Shown here: positions 50,796 to 59,724 of the stretch, one piece after another
Layout of the letters: each line of letters starts with the position of its first letter
Position numbering within the stretch: the stretch's first letter is position 1
Assembly (NCBI RefSeq): GCF_041435195.1
Contig: NZ_CP108106.1
Location: forward strand, 4,374,501 to 4,438,500
DNA from: Streptomyces sp. NBC_00224
GTDB taxonomy: Bacteria > Actinomycetota > Actinomycetes > Streptomycetales > Streptomycetaceae
DNA length: 64,000 nucleotides
Direction: 5' to 3'
Made by a program: the position numbers and the translations under genes
The notes under the pieces: model-generated
Seen by the model: only the letters and a program-made list of their open reading frames with translations
Told to the model about the DNA's origin: nothing
The model's database searches: none

Positions 50796-53700
50796 CTAGT
50801 CGAACCAGCGCGCTCGCGACAGTTCCGGCGTCCGGGACGGGTCCTCCAGCAGCGCGGCCACCTCGAAGCGCCGCGGCCACTGCCCCGCCGCCCAGGCGAG
50901 GGCCGCCGCGACCCCCTCCAGCGTCGCCGCGTGCACCGCCCCGTCGGGCGCCTGGCGCCAGTCGAGTTCGACCCCGCCCGCCAGCAGCTCCTCGTGCTCG
51001 ACGTACGTCGACGGCGTCGCGGGGCCCAGCAGGGTCCGGACCGCCTCCGGGACCTCGTGTTCGGTCCCGACCGACGTCACCTCCGCCGTCACCGACTCTC
51101 CGAGACGCCGCACTTGGAGCAGCTCCGCGAGGTCGGCCGCACGCGAGGGGGCGACGGGGAGCAGCGGGACCCCGGACGTCAGCGGCAGCAGGTCCGGCGT
51201 GTCCGCCACCACCGCGTCGCCCGCGTCCACGACCCGTACCTCTCCGTCCACGACCGCCCGCAGCTCGTCGGGGAGCGTCACCTGATCGGGGTCGAGGTCG
51301 GCCAGCGCCGTGTAGAGGGCGTGCAGTTGGGCGTCCGAGACCGGGCGGGAGGGGTCCGCGAGGCGGGTCAGGAGCTCGGCCGCGCCGCCGGGCTCGTCGA
51401 GGAGCGCCGCCACCGACGTACGTACGCCGAGCGCCCGCAGCACCTGTTCGTCGTCGAAGCCGGTCGCGTCGGCCGACTCGTACAGACCGGCCAGCAGCGG
51501 GTCGGACCCGGCCGCGCGCAGGCCCGCCGGGCGGCGGCCGCCGAGGACGGGGTGGCCGCGCAGCCACCACGCCGTGTACGGGCGGACCGTCTCCGTCGTG
51601 CCGTCCGGCAGCAGGATCCGTACGGGCTGGGTCAGCGCGTCCCGCAGCGGCGGCCGGGCGAGCATCGCCAGCGCCTGCGGCCAGGCGTCGTCGTCGACGA
51701 GGTCCAGGTCCCGTACCGCCACGATCTCGGTGGCCACCGGCGGCACCGGCGTGTGCGGCAGCCGGTCGAGGACGTCCTCGCACCACACGTCGACCGCGTC
51801 GAGCAGCCCGGCGTCGTCGGGCTCGGCGAAGTCGCCGTCGCGGGGCTCAAGTTCGTCCGGGTCGAGGACGATGTCGGTGGCCCTGACCAGGGCGAAGGTC
51901 GCCAGTACGCCACAGGCGGCCAGCGGCTGCTCGCCCCAGCGGCCCGCGAGCTCGGCGTCGACCTCGGCGAGCTCGCCGGGGCGGATGACGGAGGCGAAGG
52001 GGCTGCCGGGCAGGACGAGTTCACCGGCGGGGGCGAGTTCGCCGTCCTCGTCGGTGAGGGCGAGCGCGCCGAGCCACGGCTCGTCGCCGGGTTCCAGGGC
52101 GGCGTCGCGGACCAACGCCAGTACGGTCTCGGCGAGTTCCTCGGCGTCGGGCGCGTCCTCGTCCCAGATCTCCCCGCCGTCGAGGGAGGCGGCGACGGCG
52201 GCCCGTACCTGAGGGGTCGTCAGGACGGCCCGGGGCGTGGCGGGCAGCGCGCCGAGCTTCTCCAACAGGGGGTGCGTGGCGTCGGCGTGCGCGACCTTCA
52301 AGCCCAGTCGGCCGAGGTCGGCGGGGGTGTGGGCGAGGGGCAGCAGGATCTGCCGGGGCCCGACCGCCGTACGCCCGTCCGCGAGCGGCACAGGCAGCCC
52401 GGAGAGCCGGTCGGGGTCCACACCGGCGAGGGTGTCGTAGAGCCGGTACCACCACTCGGGCGCGCGCTCGGCGCCGCCGATGCGCTCGATGGCGTCGCCG
52501 AGCGGCAGCCGCCCGACGCCGAGCGTCCGCAGCTCGGAGCGGCGCTCAAGTCCGGCGGGCAGCAACGTGGGCAGCACCTCCGCGAGCACCTTCACGGTGT
52601 CGGCGCCTGCCCCTTCCACGACCTCGGCCTCGAACGGCCGCAGCGCGGGCAGCTCTTCGGACGGCACGGCCGGGGCGAGGAACGCGACCCGGGGCAGCCG
52701 CTCCAGGATCGCCGCGCGCAGCGCCCCGTCCAGCTCGCCCCGCCCGAGCGGGCCGGGCACGAGGTCGACGGTGCCGGTCGACACGGGCTGCCAGTCACCG
52801 AGCAGCCGGGCGTACACGTCGGCGGCGCGCTCCACCAGGAAGTCCGTCAGCGGCCCCGGGGCGGGGTGGCGCCGGGCGGTGTCCAGCGGCAGCGACGCGA
52901 TGAGCAGGGCGGGCACGCCGAGGGGTTCGTCGGTGGGGGTGGGAGCGTGGACGACGGAGGCGGTACGGGGGCGTTGGGGAGCCCCGTCCAGGTCCACCGG
53001 CACGGCCCAGGTGACCGACCAGTGCGGCCGCAGCCGCTCCTCGACGGGCCGGTCGGCGAGGAGTTCGGCCCCGAGGGCGCCGCTGTCGGCGGCGACCCGC
53101 CACCGGTTGAGCCCGTCCCGGGTGTCATCGATGTGGACGTACCCGTCCTGCTCGGAGCGGCGCAACACGCGCGAGCCGTCGGGGGTTTCGACGATGACCT
53201 CGACGAGGCCGGGGAGGGTGAGGAGCAGGGCGTCGTCGACGGCGGTGAGAAGCCGCAGCACGAGATCCTCGGCGGGCTCGTCCCGCAGCGGGAGGACGAC
53301 AACGGTGTCGTACCCGTCGGGTGCCGAGCCCTCGGCGGGCAGGGGGAGCCTCAGGAGGGGTACGTGGCCGTCGCGGCGGCGCAGTTCGTCACCGAGTCCG
53401 GGGCTGAAGCGGGCGGCCTCGGCGGCCAGGTCCCGCGCCTCGGCCAGCGACCAGCGGACGCCGCCGGTACGGCCCACGACGGCGGGTTCGTCGCTGACGG
53501 CGAGGACGGCGGCGAACCCGACGCCGAACCGTCCGACGGCGGTGCCCGCGTCGCGCCGCTTGGCGGAGGCGCGGAGGGTGGAGAGCGACTCCACGCCCGT
53601 GGCGTCGAGGGGCGCGCCCGTGTTGGCGGCGGCGAGGACGGGCTGTTCGCCGGGGGCGCCGGGGTGGAGGGTCAGCCTGAGCCGCCCGGGCACGCCGGCC

Positions 53701-53921
53701 CGTGCCGCTGCATCGGCGGCATTCTGGGCCAGTTCGACGACGAGCCGGTCCCGGTACCCGCCAAGGGCGAGGTCCTCTTCCGCGTTGGCGTCCTCGCGAA
53801 AGCGGGCCGGGGCGGCGGCCCAGGTGTCGATGACCCCGCGCCGGAGCCGCCCCGTCCCGAAGGGGTCGGCACCTTCGACCGCCGTCGCCTTCACGATCAC
53901 GCGTACTCCGTCCACTGCCAT
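50796..53921 (-). CDS. Sacsin/Hsp90-like GHKL ATPase, large
   Basis: 1041 residues. The N-terminal 200 form an Hsp90/sacsin-type ATP-binding fold: N-box RLVVELAQNAADAAARAGVP, a divergent G1 box (LAAANTGAPLDATGVESL, with no DxG) and G2 box GTAVGRFGVGFAAVLAVSDE. The remaining 800 residues are acidic, Leu/Pro-rich and not recognised; FEAEVVEGAGADTV and repeated LPLADGRTAVGP-like segments occur. Similar proteins are conserved singly in actinomycetes and annotated as molecular chaperone Hsp90-like, without a proven function. The start is ATG 53921. Confidence 0.82.
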   Translation of the reverse strand: MAVDGVRVIVKATAVEGADPFGTGRLRRGVIDTWAAAPARFREDANAEEDLALGGYRDRLVVELAQNAADAAARAGVPGRLRLTLHPGAPGEQPVLAAANTGAPLDATGVESLSTLRASAKRRDAGTAVGRFGVGFAAVLAVSDEPAVVGRTGGVRWSLAEARDLAAEAARFSPGLGDELRRRDGHVPLLRLPLPAEGSAPDGYDTVVVLPLRDEPAEDLVLRLLTAVDDALLLTLPGLVEVIVETPDGSRVLRRSEQDGYVHIDDTRDGLNRWRVAADSGALGAELLADRPVEERLRPHWSVTWAVPVDLDGAPQRPRTASVVHAPTPTDEPLGVPALLIASLPLDTARRHPAPGPLTDFLVERAADVYARLLGDWQPVSTGTVDLVPGPLGRGELDGALRAAILERLPRVAFLAPAVPSEELPALRPFEAEVVEGAGADTVKVLAEVLPTLLPAGLERRSELRTLGVGRLPLGDAIERIGGAERAPEWWYRLYDTLAGVDPDRLSGLPVPLADGRTAVGPRQILLPLAHTPADLGRLGLKVAHADATHPLLEKLGALPATPRAVLTTPQVRAAVAASLDGGEIWDEDAPDAEELAETVLALVRDAALEPGDEPWLGALALTDEDGELAPAGELVLPGSPFASVIRPGELAEVDAELAGRWGEQPLAACGVLATFALVRATDIVLDPDELEPRDGDFAEPDDAGLLDAVDVWCEDVLDRLPHTPVPPVATEIVAVRDLDLVDDDAWPQALAMLARPPLRDALTQPVRILLPDGTTETVRPYTAWWLRGHPVLGGRRPAGLRAAGSDPLLAGLYESADATGFDDEQVLRALGVRTSVAALLDEPGGAAELLTRLADPSRPVSDAQLHALYTALADLDPDQVTLPDELRAVVDGEVRVVDAGDAVVADTPDLLPLTSGVPLLPVAPSRAADLAELLQVRRLGESVTAEVTSVGTEHEVPEAVRTLLGPATPSTYVEHEELLAGGVELDWRQAPDGAVHAATLEGVAAALAWAAGQWPRRFEVAALLEDPSRTPELSRARWFD

Positions 53922-54011
53922 CGGGAAACCCTGCGGCCCGAAGGTACCGCGTCGAGGATTCCGGCGCCCGGCCCCGGCCCCGCCGGGGCTCCGCCCCGGG
54001 CCCCCGTTCGT

Positions 54012-54110
54012 CTGCGGACCGTGCGTGGCTGGTCGCGCAGTTCCCCGCGCCCCTCAAATGCGCCCCTTCGGGGCGCCCCTACAGGGGCGCGGGGAACTGC
54101 GCGAGCAGGG
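54012..54110. repeat. Dispersed palindromic repeat, copy 6
   Basis: Left arm 54027-54054 (GCTGGTCGCGCAGTTCCCCG...) and right arm 54083-54108 (AGGGGCGCGGGGAACTGCGC...), with a GCGCCCCTTCGGGGCGC hairpin in the loop. It lies after the 3' end of the DUF3027 gene and before the sacsin-like gene, both on the minus strand. Confidence 0.85.
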
Positions 54111-54128
54111 GGCTCAAACCCCCGGGCC

Positions 54129-55040
54129 TCACGAGTGGCCCAGGTCCTCCGACCCCGCGTCTCCCGCCGCCTCCACCGACCCACTGTCGGCAGCGGGGCG
54201 GAGCGGCAGGGCGTCCGCGCCCAGGGTGTCCAGGACCGGCGGCGACGGGCGGGGAGGCTTCGGCATGACCGCCGCCTCCGAGTGGCCCCCGCAGCCGTAC
54301 GCCAGCGACACGACACGCCCGTCCGCCGGACCGAACTCGTTCGCGCAGATGCCGAAGGCCTGGCGGAGCGATCCCTCCAGCGGGACCAGGAAGGCGCAGG
54401 TGACGCAGGACGCCGGGGCCGCCTGAGCCATCGGGGTCTTCGCGCCGAACGACTCGTCCCAGCGGTCGGCCGCCGCGTACAGGCCGTAGCGGGACAGCAC
54501 GCGGGCGCGGCGCATGCCGAGCTCCTCGGCCAGCGCCGCGACCGAGCCGCGCGAGGTGCCCGGCGGCCGGGCCACCAGCTCCGCGTCCTCCGCCTCGACC
54601 CGCTCGGCCATCTCCTCGGAGACGGCGGAGTTGGGCGGCGGGGCGTCCTCGCCGCTGTAGCCGGGCTCCAGGCGCAGGTCGTCGGCCTCGGTGGGCAGCA
54701 GGTCGCCGGGGCCCATGTCACCCGGGCGCAGGCGTTCGCTCCACGGCACCCATTCGGGCGCCATCAGCGCGTCAGGCCCGGGCAGCAGGACCGTCTCGTC
54801 GAGGGTGATCAGCTTCGCGCGGGAGGCCCGCGTGACGGTCACCGCCCAGCGCCAGCCCCGGTACCCAGGCTCTTTGCACTCGAAGAAGTGCGTGACGACC
54901 CGGTCACCCTCGGCTACGGCCGATACGTGCTCTCCGACCACGCCGGGGTGCGCGGCCTCCTCGGCTGCCTCCCTGGCGAGGTCGACCGCTTCGGCGCACA
55001 GGCGGTCGGGGGTACGGCTTCGCGTCGTCGCAGCACTCAC
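54129..55040 (-). CDS. DUF3027 protein
   Basis: 303 residues. DUF3027 features: TPDRLCAEAVDLAREAAEEA, THFFECKEPGYRGWRWAVTV (recurring W), LDETVLLPGPDALMAPEWVP, WSERLRPGDMGPGDLLPTEA and the C-terminal Cys cluster ASCVTCAFLVPLEGSLRQAF...GICANEFGP...YGCGGHSE, probably zinc-binding. Function is unknown; the family is restricted to actinobacteria. The GTG at 55040 with AGGAGAG upstream is chosen; the frame is open to 55241. Confidence 0.88.
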   Translation of the reverse strand: MSAATTRSRTPDRLCAEAVDLAREAAEEAAHPGVVGEHVSAVAEGDRVVTHFFECKEPGYRGWRWAVTVTRASRAKLITLDETVLLPGPDALMAPEWVPWSERLRPGDMGPGDLLPTEADDLRLEPGYSGEDAPPPNSAVSEEMAERVEAEDAELVARPPGTSRGSVAALAEELGMRRARVLSRYGLYAAADRWDESFGAKTPMAQAAPASCVTCAFLVPLEGSLRQAFGICANEFGPADGRVVSLAYGCGGHSEAAVMPKPPRPSPPVLDTLGADALPLRPAADSGSVEAAGDAGSEDLGHS

Positions 55041-55330
55041 AGGTCTCGCTTCTCTCCTACGCCGTCTCACGGGTGCGCCGAGGACCGCGTACGTACGAGT
55101 CGCGGACGGAGCGGACCAAAGGGCCGCGTCGACGTCCGCGCCCGAGCCGTGAACTGTCAGGGGCGCGCCTTCTGCTATCCATTCTGCGGGATCGCGGAGA
55201 GGCGCGCGGCCATGAGCAGCCGCGGGCGGCGCGCCTGTCACGCTACCCCCTTCGTGGCCCGTGGCCCACCTGCCGGTCCGAATCCCCGTCGGTACGTCAT
55301 GGTCGGGCGGGGTTGGGGCACTATGACTGG

Positions 55331-56677
55331 GTGGCTACCGTAAGGTCCACCGACAAGGCCAGTCCCCTCCGCAGGGCGGGGCGGACGGTCGGCCGAGCGC
55401 TGCACAGGCCCATCACGGGCCCCGCCCGTTCCATCAGACGGGCGACGCACGCGCACGGCGCCGGTGAGTCGGGCCTGGGCAAACTCATCGAGCTGCACGC
55501 GGTGAACGGCGCGGGCGACGTGATGATCACCGTGGCCCTGGCGTCCACCGTCTTCTTCTCCGTCCCGACCGATCAGGCCCGCGGCCGGGTCGCGCTGTAC
55601 CTGGCGATCACGATGGCCCCGTTCACCCTCCTGGCCCCCGTGATCGGCCCGCTGCTCGACCGGATGCCGCACGGTCGGCGCGCCGCGATGGCGGGCGCCA
55701 TGCTGGCGCGGGCGGTGCTGGCGCTCACCATGTCGGGCGCGGTGGCCACCGGCGGCCTGGAGCTGTATCCGGCGGCCCTGGGCGTCCTGGTGGCGTCGAA
55801 GGCGTACGGAGTGGTGCGCAGCGCGGTCGTGCCGCGGCTGCTGCCACCACGGTTCTCGCTGGTCAAAGCCAATTCGCGAGTCACACTCGCCGGGCTGCTC
55901 GCGACGGCCGCGGCGGCCCCGATCGGCGCGGGGCTCCAGCACGTGGGGCCCCAGTGGCCGCTCTATGGGGCGTTCTGTGTCTTCGTGGCGGGCACCTTCC
56001 TTGCGTTCACGCTGGACCACAAGGTGGACTCCGCCAAGGGTGAGCGCAAGGCGCAGCTGGTCGATCACGGCGGGCGCAAACCGGGGCTGCGCACGGTCGG
56101 CGCGTCCGTGCAGAACGGGCTGATCGCCAACGCGGCCCTGCGCTCCCTCTCCGGCTTCCTGATCTTCTTCCTGGCGTTCCTGCTGCGCGAGCACCCGCTG
56201 GCGGGGCAGAGCGCCGCCGTCTCGCTCGGTGTGGTCGGCGTCTCGGCGGGCGTCGGCAACGCGCTGGGCACGGCGGCGGGCTCGCTGCTGCGCTCCCGGG
56301 GCCCGGAGATCATCATCGTGATGGCGCTGGTGACCGCGCTCGGCGCGTCGGTGTGCGCGGCGGTGTTCTTCAGCGGGGTGCTGATGGCGGTGCTCGGTGC
56401 GACCGCCGGGTTCACCCAGGCGCTGGCGAAGCTGTCCCTGGACGCGATGCTCCAGCGCGATGTGCCCGAGGAGGTGCGGACCTCCGCGTTCGCCCGCTCG
56501 GAGACCGTGCTCCAGATGTCGTGGGTGCTCGGCGGTGCCATAGGGATCGTGCTGCCGCTCAACGGAGTGGTCGGGATGTCGGTCGCGGCGGGGCTGCTCG
56601 CGGTGGGCGCGGCCACGTCCGTACGAGGGCTGCTGAGCTCCGCGCGGCGCGGCACGCCACACCCGCGCGTGGCGTGA
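55331..56677 (+). CDS. MFS-like transporter
   Basis: 448 residues. A basic N-terminal tail of about 45 residues is followed by about 11-12 membrane helices: HAVNGAGDVMITVALASTVF, LAITMAPFTLLAPVIGPLLD, RMPHGRRAAMAGAMLARAVL, and in the second half SLGVVGVSAGVGNALGTAAG. The overall plan is MFS, but the usual A-motif is reduced to GPLLDRMPHGRR. The substrate is unknown. The start is GTG 55331; the 290-base divergent gap to DUF3027 (55041-55330) holds no other gene I can see. Confidence 0.86.
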   Translation: MATVRSTDKASPLRRAGRTVGRALHRPITGPARSIRRATHAHGAGESGLGKLIELHAVNGAGDVMITVALASTVFFSVPTDQARGRVALYLAITMAPFTLLAPVIGPLLDRMPHGRRAAMAGAMLARAVLALTMSGAVATGGLELYPAALGVLVASKAYGVVRSAVVPRLLPPRFSLVKANSRVTLAGLLATAAAAPIGAGLQHVGPQWPLYGAFCVFVAGTFLAFTLDHKVDSAKGERKAQLVDHGGRKPGLRTVGASVQNGLIANAALRSLSGFLIFFLAFLLREHPLAGQSAAVSLGVVGVSAGVGNALGTAAGSLLRSRGPEIIIVMALVTALGASVCAAVFFSGVLMAVLGATAGFTQALAKLSLDAMLQRDVPEEVRTSAFARSETVLQMSWVLGGAIGIVLPLNGVVGMSVAAGLLAVGAATSVRGLLSSARRGTPHPRVA

Positions 56678-56704
56678 TCACGGGGGACCGATAGCCTTCG
56701 GCTC

Positions 56705-57199
56705 ATGACCGTTGCGTTCACCTCTGGTAAGGCCCGTCGGGCCGGCATCGCCCTGGGCGCTGTCTCCGCCGGACTCCTCGTCCTCTCCGCCTGCGACAAG
56801 CCGACGCCCCTCGCGACCGTGACGGTCGGGACGAACTCGGTGCACGCCGAGGCCGCCTGCCGCAACGACGGCAAGGAACTGTCCGACGAAAAGCTCACGA
56901 CCTGCCTCAGCAGCGTGAAGACGTCGAAGACGATCAGCTACTCGCCGGGCTCCACCCTGCGACTCGCCGTGGACACGGACGTCGTGGAGCACGGCGACAA
57001 GTGGGTCGCCGTACTCGACGGCAACCCGATCACCGAGCCGTCCAACAAGACGTACCGCTCCTTCCCGAACGCGGACGTCTTCGCGACGGGCGGGCAGGGC
57101 GCCGCGCCCAAGACCAAGAAGATCAACATCATTCAGGTCAACGACAAGAACAAGCCCAAGTCGGTGTGGAGCTTCACGCTCAAGCGTGACGACAGCTGA
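56705..57199 (+). CDS. DUF2771 lipoprotein
   Basis: 164 residues. The signal peptide ends in the lipobox VLSAC (about residue 30), so the protein is predicted to be lipid-anchored outside. The DUF2771 core has LATVTVGTNSVHAEAACRND, SYSPGSTLRLAVDTDVVEHG and KWVAVLDGNPITEPS. The family is actinobacterial and uncharacterised. TAGCCT seven bases before the ATG and no SD suggest leaderless transcription. mqnB follows directly. Confidence 0.87.
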   Translation: MTVAFTSGKARRAGIALGAVSAGLLVLSACDKPTPLATVTVGTNSVHAEAACRNDGKELSDEKLTTCLSSVKTSKTISYSPGSTLRLAVDTDVVEHGDKWVAVLDGNPITEPSNKTYRSFPNADVFATGGQGAAPKTKKINIIQVNDKNKPKSVWSFTLKRDDS

Positions 57200-57212
57200 G
57201 ACGACGGCTGAC

Positions 57213-57851
57213 ATGCGCGTCCTCGTCGTGACCGCGGTCCCCGTCGAACGGGACGCGGTCACGAGGGCGTGCCCGGCGGGCTTCGACGTCCTCGCCGGCG
57301 GGGTCGGCCCCGCCGCGGCGGCCGCCGCCACCGCGGCAGCGCTCGCCGTTACCCCGTACGACCTCGTCGTCTCCGCCGGGATCGGGGGCGGGTTCCAGCC
57401 CGTCGCGCCCGTCGGCGGGCTCGTGGTCGCCTCCCGGATCGTCGCCGCCGACCTCGGCGCCGACACGCCCGACGGCTATCTGGATGTCGAGGCGCTCGGG
57501 TTCGGGCGCTCCGCGCACCTGCCGCCGCAGCGGCTCGGGCGGGCGATCGCCGACGCCACCGGGGCCGCGTACGGCCCCGTCCTCACCGTCTCCACCGTCA
57601 CCGGCACCGCCGCCCGCGCCGCCGAGCTCGCCGCCCGGCACCCCGGGGCCGCCGCCGAGGCGATGGAGGGGTTCGGGGTCGCGGAGGCGGCGGCGCAGCG
57701 GGGGGTGCCCGTCGTCGAGATCCGGGCGGTCTCCAACGCGGTGGGCCCGCGCGACCGTTCCGCCTGGCGGATCGGGGACGCGCTCGGCGCACTCACCGAC
57801 GCTTTCGGGAAGCTCCCGCCCGTACTGGAGAGTTGGAACGGTCATGACTGA
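57213..57851 (+). CDS. mqnB: Futalosine hydrolase
   Basis: Splits futalosine to dehypoxanthine futalosine and hypoxanthine in the futalosine route to menaquinone. 212 residues of MTA/SAH-nucleosidase fold: MRVLVVTAVPVERDAVTRAC, VSAGIGGGFQPVAPVGGLVV, the substrate Glu motif AEAMEGFGVAEAAAQRGVPV and EIRAVSNAVGPRDRSAWRIG. ATG 57213 is used; GTG 57186 in the same frame would overlap the DUF2771 stop. The end overlaps mqnD by eight bases. Confidence 0.94.
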   Translation: MRVLVVTAVPVERDAVTRACPAGFDVLAGGVGPAAAAAATAAALAVTPYDLVVSAGIGGGFQPVAPVGGLVVASRIVAADLGADTPDGYLDVEALGFGRSAHLPPQRLGRAIADATGAAYGPVLTVSTVTGTAARAAELAARHPGAAAEAMEGFGVAEAAAQRGVPVVEIRAVSNAVGPRDRSAWRIGDALGALTDAFGKLPPVLESWNGHD

Positions 57852-58701
57852 GCCGCTGCGCATCGCCTTCTCGCCCTGCCCCAACGACACGTTCGTCTTC
57901 GACGCCTGGGCGCACGGCCGCGTCCCCGGCGCGCCGGACATCGACGTCACCTTCGCGGACATCGACATCACCAACGGCATCGCCGAACGGGGTCCGGGCG
58001 AGAACGACTTCGACGTGCTGAAGGTGTCGTACGCCGTACTGCCGTGGGTCCTTGAGGACTACACCCTGCTCCCCTGCGGCGGGGCTCTCGGGCGCGGCTG
58101 CGGCCCGCTGGTGCTGACCTGCGAACCCGGTGTCGACCTCACCGGCAAGACCGTCGCCGTGCCGAGCGAGCGCTCGACGGCGTATCTGCTCTTCCGGCTG
58201 TGGGCCGCCGATATGGTGCCCGGCGGGGTCGGCAAGGTCGTCGTGATGCCGTTCCACGAGATCATGCCCGCCGTACGCGACGGCAAGGTCGACGCCGGAC
58301 TCGTCATCCACGAGGCCCGGTTCACCTATCAGGAGTACGGGCTGCACTCGCTCGCCGACATGGGCGAGCACTGGGAGTCCACGACCGGGCTGCCCATCCC
58401 GCTGGGCGCGATCATCGCCCGCCGCTCGCTGGGCGACGCGAAGCTGCGCGAGCTGGCCGACGTCATCCGGACGTCCGTCCGCATGGCCTGGGACGATCCG
58501 GAGGCCTCCCGGCCGTACGTACGGGAGCACGCCCAGGAGATGGACCCGGCGGTGGCCGACCAGCACATCGGGCTCTACGTCAACGAGTTCACGCACGACC
58601 TGGGCGAGGACGGCTACGCGGCGGTGCGCGGGCTGCTGACGCGGGCCGCGGCCGAGGGTCTGGTGCCTCCGCTCGACCGCGACGCGCTCAGGTTCGGATA
58701 A
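57844..58701 (+). CDS. mqnD: 1,4-dihydroxy-6-naphthoate synthase
   Basis: Converts cyclic dehypoxanthine futalosine to 1,4-dihydroxy-6-naphthoate in menaquinone synthesis. 285 residues, periplasmic-binding-protein-like fold. Signature LRIAFSPCPNDTFVFDAWAH, then DVLKVSYAVLPWVLEDYTLL, VPSERSTAYLLFRLWA, the catalytic-His region AGLVIHEARFTYQEYGL and GLPIPLGAIIARRSLG. It overlaps mqnB, so the two are translationally coupled. The other futalosine genes (mqnA, C, E) are not in the window. Confidence 0.96.
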   Translation: MTEPLRIAFSPCPNDTFVFDAWAHGRVPGAPDIDVTFADIDITNGIAERGPGENDFDVLKVSYAVLPWVLEDYTLLPCGGALGRGCGPLVLTCEPGVDLTGKTVAVPSERSTAYLLFRLWAADMVPGGVGKVVVMPFHEIMPAVRDGKVDAGLVIHEARFTYQEYGLHSLADMGEHWESTTGLPIPLGAIIARRSLGDAKLRELADVIRTSVRMAWDDPEASRPYVREHAQEMDPAVADQHIGLYVNEFTHDLGEDGYAAVRGLLTRAAAEGLVPPLDRDALRFG

Positions 58702-58718
58702 CCGGTTCGGACAACCGG

Positions 58719-59102
58719 TCAGACGTCCAGCTGGTCCGCCACCGCCCGCAGCAGTCCGGCGATCTTCTTGCCCGCCGCCTTGTCGGGGTAGCGGCCGCGC
58801 TCCAGCATCGGCGTGATGTTCTCCAGCAGCGTGGTCAGGTCCTGGACGATGGAGGCCAGTTCGTCGGGCTTGCGGCGCTGGGCGGCCGCGACGGAGGGGG
58901 CCGGGTCGAGGACGGTCACCGAGAGAGCCTGGTCACCGCGCTGGCCCGCCACCACGCCGAACTCGACGCGCTGGCCGGGCTTGAGTGTCTCCACTCCGGA
59001 GGGGAGCACTGACGAGTGCACGAAGACGTCGCCGCCGTCGTCGCGGGAGAGAAAGCCGAAGCCCTTCTCGCTGTTGAACCATTTGACCTTGCCGGTAGGC
59101 AC
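58719..59102 (-). CDS. Cold-shock domain protein with C-terminal extension
   Basis: 127 residues. The N-terminal 66 are a cold-shock domain: [20 protein letters not shown] (RNP1 KGFGFL) and [12 protein letters not shown] (RNP2). The C-terminal 60 residues are a helical extension ([36 protein letters not shown]) that plain CspA proteins lack. RNA/ssDNA binding is expected. The start is GTG 59102 with GAGGAC upstream. It converges with mqnD. Confidence 0.92.
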   Translation of the reverse strand: MPTGKVKWFNSEKGFGFLSRDDGGDVFVHSSVLPSGVETLKPGQRVEFGVVAGQRGDQALSVTVLDPAPSVAAAQRRKPDELASIVQDLTTLLENITPMLERGRYPDKAAGKKIAGLLRAVADQLDV

Positions 59103-59275
59103 GTCTGTCCTCGTCCTCGTACTCGTCGTCGGGTGCGCGGGTCGCCGCGGAAAACGGCTCTGGATAGCACTGCAGCGGGTCGCCTTCGGACCCGCCGACA
59201 ACAAGGCTAATGGTCCAGAGGCTGCTGACAAGACGTCCCGGCAGGTCCTTACGGGCAGGGAACTACCCTGACCGA

Positions 59276-59536
59276 GTGAGTAACGAAACCCAAGCGAATT
59301 CGGCCAGGAACGAGTCGAACACCGGGGACCGGCTGGTTCGCGCCGGTGTCATCGTCTTCTTCGTCGGCGCGCTCGCCACGCTGGTCACGGTGGCGCCGCT
59401 GTTCCTGCACACGACAACGTTCCCGCCCATCGCGTACGCGGTGTGCATGCTGATGGGCGTCGGCTTCCTGATGGCCGGGGCGGGCGTGGTGACGTCGGTG
59501 TCGGCACAGCGCCGCGCGGAGCGCCCGACGGGCTAG
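59276..59536 (+). CDS. Small two-helix membrane protein
   Basis: 86 residues. After a polar N-terminus ([20 protein letters not shown]) come two helices, [20 protein letters not shown] and [20 protein letters not shown]. Conserved in Streptomyces, function unknown. TACCCT six bases before GTG 59276 and no SD suggest a leaderless transcript. Its TAG stop codon is supplied by the terminal repeat of the downstream MITE. Confidence 0.82.
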   Translation: MSNETQANSARNESNTGDRLVRAGVIVFFVGALATLVTVAPLFLHTTTFPPIAYAVCMLMGVGFLMAGAGVVTSVSAQRRAERPTG

Positions 59537-59724
59537 GGCCTGTCCGGCGGATCTGGTCGCCCGCGAGGTGCCTCCGCCTTCGGTCCTGGTGAGCGGGGGT
59601 CTGGTGCGTCCAGCTGCAAGGCGGAGGAGGGCGTCGACGCGGAGCGTCGGCAACTGACGACAACGCCGCAGATGGGCGTGCCAGACCCCCGCGTCCCAGA
59701 CAAGATCCGCCGGACAGGCCCTAG
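59533..59724. mobile_element. MITE-like element with 22-bp perfect terminal inverted repeats
   Basis: CTAGGGCCTGTCCGGCGGAT then CT (59533-59554) is repeated in perfect inverse at 59703-59724. The 192-bp element also has an inner inverted repeat (GCGGGGGTCTGG 59594-59605 with CCAGACCCCCGC 59680-59691) and no coding capacity. The outermost CTAG may be the target duplication. The element supplies the TAG stop of both convergent neighbours. Similar GGGCCTGTCCGG termini are familiar from Streptomyces IS-related repeats (possibly IS5-family mobilised; inference). Confidence 0.8.
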
